9,459 nucleotides of DNA, taken from assembly GCA_009926245.1 (NCBI GenBank), contig RFPG01000038.1:1-9459 (forward strand), in the 5' to 3' direction. Positions within the stretch are counted from its first letter, which is position 1, and every line of letters begins with the position of its first letter. The position numbers and the translations under genes are program-made. Positions 1 to 8,500 of the stretch are shown piece after piece. This stretch comes from Sphingobacteriia bacterium (GTDB lineage: Bacteria; Bacteroidota; Bacteroidia; UBA7662). The notes under the pieces are model-generated. The model had not been told where the DNA came from and searched no databases. It was given only the letters and a program-made list of their open reading frames with translations.

Positions 1-110
1 CGCAAGGTAGCGGCGTCGGGAAGCGCATCGCGTCGATCATGATAAACGCGACGGGCACCACGACGGCGGGCACGGTGCGCTTCTTCCTCAGTGTCGACGG
101 AGGAACTAAC
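1..110. other. Atypical G+C-rich left edge, possible assembly join
   Basis: My count gives 66% G+C for positions 1-100, against about 54% for 111-220. Read in the frame of the zinc-ribbon gene, the stretch does not give the expected coiled-coil N-terminus, and neither other forward frame supplies it. The minus strand is open in more than one frame here, including one encoding a hydrophobic run. The simplest reading is a foreign or misassembled end of a contig joined near position 100-115. A true N-terminal replacement is possible but less likely. Confidence 0.4.
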
Positions 111-671
111 AAGCGGCTCATTGCCGAGAAGGAGGCCGGTCTCAAAGAAGCCCAAATGCACAAGGGCAAATACGAAGAGCAGCTCAAGGGCATTCGAAAC
201 AGCCGGGAATTTGATGCGCTCAGCAAGGAAATCGAGATCCAGTCCCTCGAGATTCAGATTGCCGAAAAGAAAATCAAGGAATTATCGGCCCAAAAAGAAA
301 TGCGGAGCACCGAAATTCTCACCTTGACCGAACAATTGGGCGAGCGACGCAACGATTTGGACAAAAAACGGACGGAATTGGACGGCATCGTTGCCGAGAC
401 CGAAGAAGAAGAAAAGCAACTGATTAAGGAGGCCGAAAAGGCTTCCAAGAAAATCGAAGCCCGTCTATTGGGTGCCTACCAGCGGATCCGTGGCAATGCA
501 CGCAATGGCTTGGCCGTGGTGAGTGTCCAACGAGATGCCTGCGGTGGCTGCTTTAACCATATCCCGCCTCAATTGCAAATGGACATCCGCCTGCGCAAGA
601 AAATCACGGTCTGCGAGCATTGCGGTCGCATTTTGGTTGATTCGGATATGGAGACGATGATGGCCAATTAA
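39..671 (+). CDS. Coiled-coil protein with C-terminal C4 zinc ribbon (DUF164/CdsZ-like)
   Basis: From about residue 30 to 150 the protein is heptad-like and rich in Glu, Lys and Leu, as expected of a long antiparallel coiled coil. It contains the family-typical stretch RNSREFDALSKEIE (residues 53-66). The C-terminus carries a C4 zinc ribbon: CGGC (C168, C171) and CEHC (C192, C195), separated by IPPQLQMDIR and RKKI, followed by GRILVD. This layout matches the widespread zinc-ribbon family that includes Helicobacter HP0958 and chlamydial CdsZ; in Bacteroidota its role is undefined, and a scaffolding or nucleic-acid/protein-binding role in the cytoplasm is inference. Family members are usually about 250 residues, with roughly 60-80 coiled-coil residues ahead of the part seen here. 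Instead, residues 1-25 are Thr/Gly-rich and unlike the family. The frame is also open from the ATG at 39 back to position 3, so the true start may lie outside the window or be lost at a join. The C-terminal two thirds are secure; the start is not. Confidence 0.85.
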   Translation: MINATGTTTAGTVRFFLSVDGGTNKRLIAEKEAGLKEAQMHKGKYEEQLKGIRNSREFDALSKEIEIQSLEIQIAEKKIKELSAQKEMRSTEILTLTEQLGERRNDLDKKRTELDGIVAETEEEEKQLIKEAEKASKKIEARLLGAYQRIRGNARNGLAVVSVQRDACGGCFNHIPPQLQMDIRLRKKITVCEHCGRILVDSDMETMMAN

Positions 672-707
672 GGGCCAGGAATTAGATTTTTCGGATCCTT
701 TTAGCTT

Positions 708-962
708 TTACGACTCCTTTAGGAGGAGAGCAATGGCCTCTCTTTCTTCGAAAACCCGGCGCCCATGGGGGCTGTCTTTCAATTCTTCGGTGAGGTCTTG
801 GCCCGCCCAATGCTCGTAGTGCCGGCCGTTTTTCCATAAGCGACTGGCTGTCAGGTCATAAACTTTTCCTTCAAAGGCCACCCAAATTTCGGGCCTGTCC
901 TGTCCGTTGCACAACGCCAAGCGGGCTCTTCCAATAACAGGAAGCGAATCTTGAGGACTCAT
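708..962 (-). CDS. Small cytochrome b5-like heme/steroid-binding domain protein
   Basis: The 84-residue protein is a single cytochrome b5-like domain with no signal peptide or membrane segment, so it is probably cytoplasmic. Recognisable parts in order are the beta strands IWVAFEGKVYDLT (residues 26-38), the motif LWKNGRHYEHWAGQDLT (42-58) and PHG (65-67). These match a family of short bacterial proteins annotated as cytochrome b5/heme-steroid-binding domain proteins. His48, His51 and His66 are candidate axial heme ligands; which of them bind, and whether heme is bound at all, cannot be read from sequence. The canonical HPGG motif of microsomal b5 is absent, as is usual in this subfamily. The start ATG (962-960) gives the normal N-terminal length. 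The gene converges on the zinc-ribbon gene with 36 bp between stop codons and is divergent from the carbonic anhydrase gene. The redox or ligand-binding role is unknown. Confidence 0.85.
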   Translation of the reverse strand: MSPQDSLPVIGRARLALCNGQDRPEIWVAFEGKVYDLTASRLWKNGRHYEHWAGQDLTEELKDSPHGRRVFEEREAIALLLKES

Positions 963-981
963 GGCTTAAATTTCGGCAACG
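963..981. promoter_or_regulatory. 19-bp divergent intergenic gap between b5-like and carbonic anhydrase genes
   Basis: Only 19 bp separate the two divergent start codons, too little for two complete promoters. Upstream elements of each gene must therefore lie inside the coding sequence of the other, or one gene is leaderless. No consensus Bacteroidota -7 element (TAnnTTTG) or Shine-Dalgarno sequence is evident. Confidence 0.3.
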
Positions 982-1545
982 ATGAAGACAATGCAACCGG
1001 GTCCCCTTGTTCTGCCCGTTCGGGGTGTTTGGCCTCAATGGGGCAGGGGTTGCCGATCGGCCCCCAACGCAACCCTCACCGGGGATTTAATCCTGGGCGA
1101 TGCGTGCACGGTTTGGTACAATGCCGTTCTGCGGGGCGATGTTAATGCCATCCGCATTGGGGATCAAACCAACATACAGGACGGGGCGGTCATCCATTGC
1201 ACCTATCAGCGGGCTGCTACAACCGTGGGATCTCGGGTGAGTATCGGTCACAGGGCCATCGTCCATGGTTGTACGATTGAGGACGAGGTCCTGATTGGGA
1301 TGGGCGCGGTGGTGATGGACCATGCCGTGGTTGAAAGCGGTTGCATTGTGGCAGCCGGGGCCGTGATCCTCGAAAATACCCGCTGCAAGGCTGGGACCCT
1401 CTACGCCGGGGTGCCTGCCAGGCCTGTCAAGGAAGTCAGCCCCGAACAACGGTTGGCAATGCGCGAAACCGCCTTGCGTTACCTGGAATACGCGGAATGG
1501 GCCGGCCTGGAACCCCTCGCGGAGGGTCACGAGCGGTTAACCTAG
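982..1545 (+). CDS. Gamma-class carbonic anhydrase family protein (left-handed beta-helix)
   Basis: The protein has the hexapeptide-repeat pattern of a left-handed parallel beta-helix (residues ~28-135), followed by a C-terminal alpha helix (~152-175) that packs along the trimer. Active-site signatures of the gamma-carbonic anhydrase (Cam/Cap/YrdA) group are present: NAVLRGDVN (47-55, supplying Arg51 and Asp53), NIQDG (64-68, supplying Gln66) and three candidate zinc histidines, His72, His90 and His95 (IHC and GHRAIVHG). The 18- and 5-residue spacing of the histidines fits the short-loop Cap type, which lacks the acidic loop of Methanosarcina Cam. The predicted reaction is reversible hydration of CO2 to bicarbonate in the cytoplasm; several homologues have shown little or no activity, so catalysis is inferred. 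An in-frame TAA at 967-969 restricts the start to ATG 982 or ATG 991, and 991 would lose only three residues. At 187 residues it is slightly longer than the usual ~170, mainly at the C-terminus. Confidence 0.9.
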   Translation: MKTMQPGPLVLPVRGVWPQWGRGCRSAPNATLTGDLILGDACTVWYNAVLRGDVNAIRIGDQTNIQDGAVIHCTYQRAATTVGSRVSIGHRAIVHGCTIEDEVLIGMGAVVMDHAVVESGCIVAAGAVILENTRCKAGTLYAGVPARPVKEVSPEQRLAMRETALRYLEYAEWAGLEPLAEGHERLT

Positions 1546-1747
1546 GTTGGGTAACCGTCAGGGTGCCGTTCTTTGGAGGGTCTTGGCTGTCGATGGGAGG
1601 CCGTGGGTGGCGCATCTCGGCTTTTGGACAAGCCTAAAAACCACATTAAATCGACCCAAGGGCCCCAAAAAACCGCTTTTGGCCGTAATTTAACCCGTTG
1701 AACTTGTTTTGTATTTCCCCAGTTAACCACGTCTTCAGTACCATCCG
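1546..1747 (+). promoter_or_regulatory. Leader/promoter region of the large surface-protein gene pair
   Basis: This 202-bp gap holds no convincing gene. Its second half is A+T-rich (my count is about 42% G+C for 1621-1740), as expected for a promoter serving the two downstream genes. I could not find a good match to the Bacteroidota -33/-7 promoter (TTG, ~20 bp, TAnnTTTG). Two small inverted repeats occur: GGCTT/AAGCC (1619-1623/1630-1634, 6-nt loop) and CCAAAA/TTTTGG (1665-1670/1677-1682, 6-nt loop). Neither is followed by a T-run on the plus strand, so neither is a clear terminator of the carbonic anhydrase gene. No Shine-Dalgarno sequence precedes the ATG at 1748, which is normal for this phylum. 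Confidence 0.35.
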
Positions 1748-4700
1748 ATGACCAAACTATTTCACATGTTAGCGAACCGGCGTTTGTTCCTCAGCCTTGG
1801 GTTGTGGGCATTGATCCTGGCTTGGCCCTTGGGCTCCGCCAAGGCTTCTCATATTCTTGGAGGCGAAATCACGTACCGTTGTTTGGGGAACGGTCTCTTT
1901 GAGTTTACGATCAAAGTCTACCGGGACTGCAATGGTATTCCATGGACTCAAACTGCGTTGGCCTTGCAGGGTCCCCACGGTACCACGAACCTTCCCATCA
2001 TTCCGGGTTCACCGGATGATATATCTCCGCGTTGCCCAGGTAGCACCTACCTGTCGTGCAATCCGCCCACGTCAGCCACGGGTCAAAACCAGGGCTCGGT
2101 GGCTCGCTATGTGTTTCGGGGCATTGTGGATCTAAGCGCCCTGGGACCTGCACCCCCGGCTGGTTACACGTTCAACACAACCCAGGCCGGCAACGGTATT
2201 CCTTGTTGTCGCCCATCCATTGACAATAGCACGGCGGATAATGGATCGCAGACGTTGATGGTCAAAATGTTCCCTTACCGCGACCCCAATACCAATCTAT
2301 TGTTATCGCCGGCCCAGCTTTGTGATAATTCCCCAGAATTTGCAACGGACCCCACTTCTTTTGCCATCCTCAATCCGGTGGATACAGTTTTCATGCAGTC
2401 CTTGGCCTTTGACCCAGATTTGGACAGCACGCGTTTTGGTATTGATTTTCCGTTGGGAACTTCGGTGACCGCCCCCTACGCCTACTCCGCCCCCTACAGT
2501 GTCACCAACCCCATTCCGGGCTTGATGCAGCCTCCCTTTGTGAGTCCTAACAACATTCCCATCAACCAGACAACGGGCGAGATTGTGTACCAACCCACCA
2601 CGCAGGGCACCTTTGTCATGGTGATCAAAGTCACTTCCTATCGATGCAATCAGGTTATTTCGGAGGTTTACCGGGATTTCAACCTCAAAATCATTCCCAA
2701 TGCACCAACATCGCCCCCGGTCTTTAATCCGAACGGGCCATTGAACGGAATTTTTACCCAGCGACCCCCTTTTATCCGCGCGCCTTTTACCCTTCCCAAC
2801 GGGGCCCCCAGCTTTGAAGGCACCTATTATGCCGGGGATACCATTGAGAGTTTTGTGAACGCCGAGGATGCCTTTCCTTCGTTGTTGGGGAATCCCAACG
2901 ACCCCAGCACCTGGGTTCCGGTTCAGCAAAGCGTGAGCGTCTTTGTGCGCGGTAGTCAATTGGCCACCAACTTTCCCGGCTATAACAACTGCGTTCAGCC
3001 ACCCTGTGCCCGTTTGCAGCGGATCAACGACACCACCTTGCCACCCAATCCGCCCCAATGGCAGGCCACGGTCTTGCCGTATGGCAACGGAACCCCGGCG
3101 GGTTTTGGTTTCACAGGGACGGTCCAGAGCGGTGTCAAAATTGTGTGGCCAACGGCTTGTTCCAACCTGCCCCGTGGGGTGGCCAATTGCGGGGTCCTGC
3201 TCTCCAGTAACAAATTCCAGATTAATGCCTTCGACAATAATTGCCCAGTGGAAGGTCGCGACGCCCGCGTTTATACCTTCAAACTCATCAACGTGCCCCC
3301 TCTTCCGCCGGCCCGTATACGCGGTGTTTCGGTGTCTCCGACCAATGATTCGGTCACGGTTTATTGGCAAAACCCCTACGGTCGACCAGGGGCCATCATC
3401 GATACGGTGACGATTGATTCCTTGGACATTCGCAATTACAGCGATCAGAACAGCACCTTTCAGCGCAAAAAATCGGTGTCTCGCCGTATTTATTCCTTCA
3501 AACAATACCGCTTGTACCGCAAGGCCTTGGATCGTGTCACCGGCCTAGCGGCCAGCCCCTGGGTACGGGTGGATTCCTTAGCGACCTTGGATTCCAGCAA
3601 AATGGTGGATGCCTCCCCTTCGTTGGATTTAGCGTCTTTTGATTATTTGTACCGGGTAGGAGTTGTTTCCCGTTGCGATTCAGTGGAGTTTATTTCGGAT
3701 AGCCTCAAAGTGATCCGTGGCGAATTGTTGTTCAATTCGGCCAGTGTGACGAGCACCTTTACTTGGGACTCGATGAGCACCCGCAATCCATACATCCCCC
3801 AGCATTGCTTCCCTCGGTATTACATTCAAAAGCAATCCACTTTTGCCGGGGTCGGGAATTGGCAAAATGTTGATACGTTTTTTGCGGTGGGCAATGCTCG
3901 TTATGTTTATTCCGAAATCACGGGGATTCCTTGCCGGGATACCATTTCATTCAGGGCTGGTTTGCCGGATACCAACGGCACCGTTTATTGGAGTACGACT
4001 CCCAACATTGCTCTTAAGCAATCCAATCAAATAGCTCCCGTCGAATTGTTAAGGGTCTCGGTTGATACCTTGCCAAACGGTACCGGTGAGCTAGGTATCT
4101 CCATGAATTGGAAGCCCGGACCATCGGGGGCGCTGGGGGGGTATAATGTGTATCATGTGTTGGATTCATCCTCTTTGCTAGCTGATTCGGTGGCCCAATC
4201 CTGGGGCTATTTTGATACCGCGTACACCCTATATTATTATCCCGATTGCGATCCCAACCTAGGGCCTGTCTGGCTAACGGTGGCCGGGGAGGATTCCTGC
4301 CGACTAACGCTCGGGACCTTTGATACCTCCAATTATCACAACACTATTTACAATCATGCCGAGTACATTTATTGCAGTCGTGACCGGGGCATGAAATTGA
4401 CATGGAACAACTATTACAAGTGGCACCCCCAACTATTGAAATACCGAATTTACCGCAGTGATGTGGCGAATCCTGGTTATGTCTTGATCGATTCGGTGGC
4501 TCCGGCACCTTACGATAGTTTGAATCGTTACCTGGATCGCAGCAGTTTGCCTTCCGGTGACTTTTATTGTTATTTGATTGAGGCGGTGCATCGCAATGGT
4601 TCGACCGCCACCTCCAATCCGGGATGTGATACGGTTTACAATCCCTTGGTGACTTACAATCATATTCGCCGGGTTTCGGTGGATACCACCACCGGGCTGT

Positions 4701-5572
4701 TGAGCCTCAAGTACATTTTTAATCCGGTGGATATTGTGGGTTATTTCCTGCTTCAACGCCAAATTCCTGGTCGCGACTTTGTGACACTGGATACCTTTCG
4801 GGTGTCCGATATGGATTTTGCAACAGGGGTACCTACCATCAATTTCGTTGACTCTTCTGCCAAGCCGGATCGTGAATCCTACACGTACCGCATGGTCGTC
4901 GTCGATCTCTGCGATGTGTCCATTGATACCTCGGATGTATTCTCCAACCTTTTGTTGACCGGGGATGTGGACAAGTTCACCTATCCCAAGTCGGCGACCG
5001 CCCTCCAATGGTCTTTGGTGAATTCTTGGCCCCAAAACCTGGAATATTACTTGGTGAACCGCGATGATGTGGCAACGGGTCGAACCCGGGCCTTTATCCC
5101 CGTCTGGCAGCTCCCAAGCCCCGTGGTTCGTAACTATGTCGATACCGTTCCTCAGGACCCATCGCCCAATGCATTGGGACGCTTTCAGTATTACCTGGCA
5201 GCGCGGGAGCGCAATCCCAACCGGGATGATTTTTTCCAAGAAGAATTGTATTCCAATATTATTTCGGTCATCCATCCTCCTCGCCTCTTTATGCCAACGG
5301 CGTTTGTGCCTGGTGCAGCTGGTGGGAACGGGTCCTTCTTGCCATCGGGGATTTTCATTGATATCCGCAAAGAATTCAAGTTGGAGGTCTTTAACCGTTG
5401 GGGTCAATTGCAGTTTGAAACCAATGACTTTTTTAAGGCTTGGGATGGCACCAATTTGAACGGGGACCCTGTTGAACAAGGAACCTATGTCTATCGGGTG
5501 ATTTATACCGGACGTGACGAGAAAACCTACGCCTTCAATTCTACGATTCTGGTTTTGCGCCAAAAAGATTAA
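1748..5572 (+). CDS. Large secreted surface protein with T9SS type B (CHU_C) sorting domain, paralogue 1
   Basis: A 1274-residue protein with a signal peptide (residues 1-33: positive start, hydrophobic core, likely cut after AKA, before SHILGGE). The N-terminal domain (34-~320) belongs to a Bacteroidota surface-protein family: GGEITYRCLG (38-47), VYRDC (56-60), a CCR motif (C153, C154), NSPEF (194-198) and a closing YRCN...SEVYRDF (298-311). After a linker region come about six Fn3-like beta-sandwich modules between ~517 and ~1174. Those starting near 527, 770 and 976 open with a V-S-V-[DS] strand, and several contain Y-x-[IVL]-Y-R strands. The C-terminus (1177-1274) is a CHU_C/TIGR04131 domain with VFNRWGQLQFET, WDGT and QGTYVYRV. 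By family knowledge it directs export through the T9SS to the surface or medium. An adhesive or extracellular-matrix role is inference; no enzyme motif is seen. The usual NGDGxND loop is replaced by PGAAGGNGSF. A paralogue follows 19 bp downstream, suggesting an operon. Confidence 0.9.
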   Translation: MTKLFHMLANRRLFLSLGLWALILAWPLGSAKASHILGGEITYRCLGNGLFEFTIKVYRDCNGIPWTQTALALQGPHGTTNLPIIPGSPDDISPRCPGSTYLSCNPPTSATGQNQGSVARYVFRGIVDLSALGPAPPAGYTFNTTQAGNGIPCCRPSIDNSTADNGSQTLMVKMFPYRDPNTNLLLSPAQLCDNSPEFATDPTSFAILNPVDTVFMQSLAFDPDLDSTRFGIDFPLGTSVTAPYAYSAPYSVTNPIPGLMQPPFVSPNNIPINQTTGEIVYQPTTQGTFVMVIKVTSYRCNQVISEVYRDFNLKIIPNAPTSPPVFNPNGPLNGIFTQRPPFIRAPFTLPNGAPSFEGTYYAGDTIESFVNAEDAFPSLLGNPNDPSTWVPVQQSVSVFVRGSQLATNFPGYNNCVQPPCARLQRINDTTLPPNPPQWQATVLPYGNGTPAGFGFTGTVQSGVKIVWPTACSNLPRGVANCGVLLSSNKFQINAFDNNCPVEGRDARVYTFKLINVPPLPPARIRGVSVSPTNDSVTVYWQNPYGRPGAIIDTVTIDSLDIRNYSDQNSTFQRKKSVSRRIYSFKQYRLYRKALDRVTGLAASPWVRVDSLATLDSSKMVDASPSLDLASFDYLYRVGVVSRCDSVEFISDSLKVIRGELLFNSASVTSTFTWDSMSTRNPYIPQHCFPRYYIQKQSTFAGVGNWQNVDTFFAVGNARYVYSEITGIPCRDTISFRAGLPDTNGTVYWSTTPNIALKQSNQIAPVELLRVSVDTLPNGTGELGISMNWKPGPSGALGGYNVYHVLDSSSLLADSVAQSWGYFDTAYTLYYYPDCDPNLGPVWLTVAGEDSCRLTLGTFDTSNYHNTIYNHAEYIYCSRDRGMKLTWNNYYKWHPQLLKYRIYRSDVANPGYVLIDSVAPAPYDSLNRYLDRSSLPSGDFYCYLIEAVHRNGSTATSNPGCDTVYNPLVTYNHIRRVSVDTTTGLLSLKYIFNPVDIVGYFLLQRQIPGRDFVTLDTFRVSDMDFATGVPTINFVDSSAKPDRESYTYRMVVVDLCDVSIDTSDVFSNLLLTGDVDKFTYPKSATALQWSLVNSWPQNLEYYLVNRDDVATGRTRAFIPVWQLPSPVVRNYVDTVPQDPSPNALGRFQYYLAARERNPNRDDFFQEELYSNIISVIHPPRLFMPTAFVPGAAGGNGSFLPSGIFIDIRKEFKLEVFNRWGQLQFETNDFFKAWDGTNLNGDPVEQGTYVYRVIYTGRDEKTYAFNSTILVLRQKD
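3299..5270 (+). repeat. Fn3-like module array in paralogue 1 (protein level)
   Basis: About six degenerate modules of roughly 95-140 residues with recurring strand patterns: an opening V-S-V-[DS] (nt 3326, 4055, 4673), a middle strand of the type Y-R-[LI]-Y-R or Y-[NF]-x-[YL], and a closing Y-x-Y-R-[VM]-x-V-[VD] strand followed by C-D (examples RVGVVSRCD and RMVVVDLCD). The repetition is at the level of fold and motif; no DNA-level direct repeats were seen. Module borders are estimates. Confidence 0.55.
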
Positions 5573-5591
5573 TTCGAACCATCTACCGCTT

Positions 5592-8500
5592 ATGAAAATG
5601 CGTGCCTGTTCCTTTTTGTTCCTTGGTTTGTTGTTGGGGAGCCTGTTCGGGGTTCTTCCTACCCAACAGCTGTCGGCTCAACCCACCTTTCGAGGGGGGG
5701 ATTTGACCTACGAGTGCTTGGGTTCTTCGGGGGTCTTCCGGTTTACAGCAGGGGTCTACATCACTTGCCCCGGCGTTAATCCCTTCAAAGACTCCTTGGC
5801 TTTGTTTGAGCGATCGATGGTTCCAGGCGCCGTTCCGGTTTTTCGGGGTTGGCTCCGTTACGATGCGGGTCAGAGTTACAGCATTGCGGATTCATCGGCC
5901 CCTCGTCTGGCGCCCTTGCCACTGGCTTCTTGTCAGAGTAGCAATTCAATTATCAAGGATGTTCGACGGTTGGTTTTTGTAGGGGACCTTCTGTTGGATA
6001 CCTTGCCTGTTCCTGCCGCGGGTTATGTGTTTTTTGTCCCTCACGTTTCGGAAGCCTTGGCCGTGGTAGGTGGGGTGAACGGTGGTCTGCCATCGCGGGC
6101 TCTTTTTCCGACTGAACCTGCCGACAACATGGTGGTGGGTGCCGTTGGTCCAACCGCGCGTTTAGCAGTCAAGATGTTGGGTTATGGCGGCTTGCGGCCG
6201 CAATACATCTGCGATGCTAGTCCCTCCTTTTTTAACGATCCCAATCCATTGTTCATCGCCAACGCTAACAATTTTGTTGCGGATAGTGTGACGGTGACCA
6301 ACATGGCGGTGGAGTCCAATTTTTATGATTCCATTTCGTATCATTTGGGTGGGCCTATTTACGATACCAACCTTGTTTCTTTCCCTGTTTACAATACGGG
6401 TATTGCCTTTAATACAGCGACAGCCCCCGCCGGGTTGTTTAACCTGAATCCTCTGAACGGTGAATTCAGTTTCAAGCCATTGCGCTTGAACAATCTTTCA
6501 CCCACCCGCTACCATTGGGGCATCACGGTGCGGAGTTGGCGTTGCAATTCCCTGCTATCTGAGGTTTACCGAGAATTTGTGGCCGAGGTAATAACCCGCC
6601 CCAACAGTGGGCAATTTCCTCCTTTTTTGGAAAACCAAAAACCCCCTTATTTTTCGTCCAATTCGCGATTCTTTAGGGAGTTCTATGTGGAAGACACCCT
6701 TTCCCAGTCTTTCTTGGCCGGGGATGATGTCCCTTTTGGTCTGCCTCCGGGAACCGACAATTACCTCAGCATTGGTATTCATAGCCCTTACCTGAATGCA
6801 GCGGCAGCTTCGGGAAGCGGAACCCCCCGACCAGGCGTTTGTTCAACGGCTTCGGCCTTGCCTTTTGTGGCCGGTCGAACCGATGTTCCCACCCCCCAGA
6901 TCTTGTCGAATAATTTATTTACCGGCTACGGCTATGCGCAGATTAATTCAACGCTTTTGCGCTTTGGTTGGATATCGCGTTGCGATTCGGTATTTATTAA
7001 TCAATGTTACAATCACGCCCGGGTTTTTCCCTTCTTGGTGACAGCCGGGGATTATACCCCCCCTTTGCTGGGCAAGCAGTCCAGAATTTTTAGTGTTCGA
7101 TTACGGAATCTTCCAGCCCTACCGGCTCCGACTTTTTACGGGGTCTCGGTGGGTGATCAAAACGACCGTGTTCGCTTGTATTTCCGTAATCGTATCGATA
7201 CCAGCACCATTGATCCTTTGGACAGCCTCAACAATGCCTTGGATGCTCGGGGATTAACCCCTGCTCAGCTCAAGGTGAGGTCCGTGAATCGCCGATTGAG
7301 TTCCTTTAATAGCTATCAAGTCTATCGATCTATTTTGCCGACCGGTCCTTGGGTTTTGGTAGGGAGTGTTACCGACCCTTTTGCTGATTTTTTTGAGGAT
7401 AACGATCCCAACCTACGCCTGGACGCCCAGGATTATTATTACAAAATTTGGACCCTCAGTGGTTGCGATATCAATTTGCGTTACGACGAAAGTGTTGTTA
7501 TCAAAACCTTCGGCGGAAACCACACCAATGACAAGGCCAACATGCGTGGAATTCTTGTTTGGGATACCATGGGAATTGCCAATACCCAATTTCTGACCGA
7601 TTCGTCCTACATGCAACGTCGCTACCCGGCGATTGCGACCTGGGATTCTGTCAAAATTGTCGAGGGACCGCGGATTGATAGTACGTTACCATTTCTTTTT
7701 TGCAACGACAGTTTGCATTACCGCTTGGGCGTTTACGACAACGGGACCGGGATTCCTGGGATGATTTATTGGAGTCGTTGGATTTTGGCCAAATACATAT
7801 TGCCTGATTCGATGCGACTCAAATATGTTTCGGTGGACACAGCGGGCATCGGTGATCGGGTGCAAATAGCTTGGTACCCGGATGTGGATACCCTGAGGGA
7901 TTTTGTGGAGTTTCGTTTTTCTCCGATCGCTCCTGGGCAACCACCTCTTTTGACGGTTCCCAATCGAGATCCTGTAACCCTGGAATTGGACTCCTTCTAC
8001 CAAGGGAATGTGGGTCTCAGCGCTTCGGATCCCAATTTTCAGGCGATTCTTCTGAGTTCCGTGGACACCTGCCTCAATGTAGGGGGCGGGTCGGTTCCTC
8101 ACCGGGTGGTGAATGTGGAAGCGGTGGCTGAGCCTTGCCTCAACCGAATTTTGTTAGGTTGGCGGGAATACGAAGGTTGGGACGATTTGTTGTACTACTT
8201 AGTCTATCGACAAGATCCAGGACAGGGTTATGTTTTGAGAGATACCGTTTTGGGTTCTTCGTATTCGGATATCGACCCCACCTTGACCTTGGGCAATGTT
8301 TATCGCTACTTGGTGGTGGCCTGCAATGCCCGCGGTTTCCGCTCGCATTCCAACCTAGATACGGCCTTGTACGATATACCTGAGCCCGTTTTCTCCTATA
8401 TTGAATCAGCTTCGGTGGATTCGATCTCGTTTAATTCGGTTTGGGTTCGCTTTAATATTCCCGAAAATGCTTCCATCGGTAAATTGGAGCTGATGCGCAA

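Noticed and set aside
672..730. Possible bidirectional terminator between the zinc-ribbon and b5-like genes (T-runs, CTCC/GGAG inverted repeat at 714-725)
   Set aside because: The 4-bp stem lies inside the b5-like coding sequence and is not followed by a T-run on either strand; the T-runs at 686-709 have no adequate hairpin before them.
1087..1530. Minus-strand open frame opposite the carbonic anhydrase gene
   Set aside because: The plus strand encodes a complete beta-helix protein with its active-site residues; the antisense frame shows no family features.
2303..3505. Long minus-strand open frame (400 codons) opposite paralogue 1
   Set aside because: It lies wholly antisense to a well-supported gene. 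Its product is rich in Gly, Arg, His and Ile with no recognisable domain, as expected of an antisense frame opposite a codon-biased gene.
4433..5563. Long minus-strand open frame (376 codons) opposite the 3' part of paralogue 1
   Set aside because: Same reasons: fully antisense to the Fn3-like array and CHU_C domain, with His/Arg/Ile/Gly-biased, domain-free composition.
5514..5591. Earlier ATG start for paralogue 2
   Set aside because: It would overlap the preceding gene's conserved CHU_C end and place 26 polar residues ahead of an otherwise ideal signal peptide starting at 5592.
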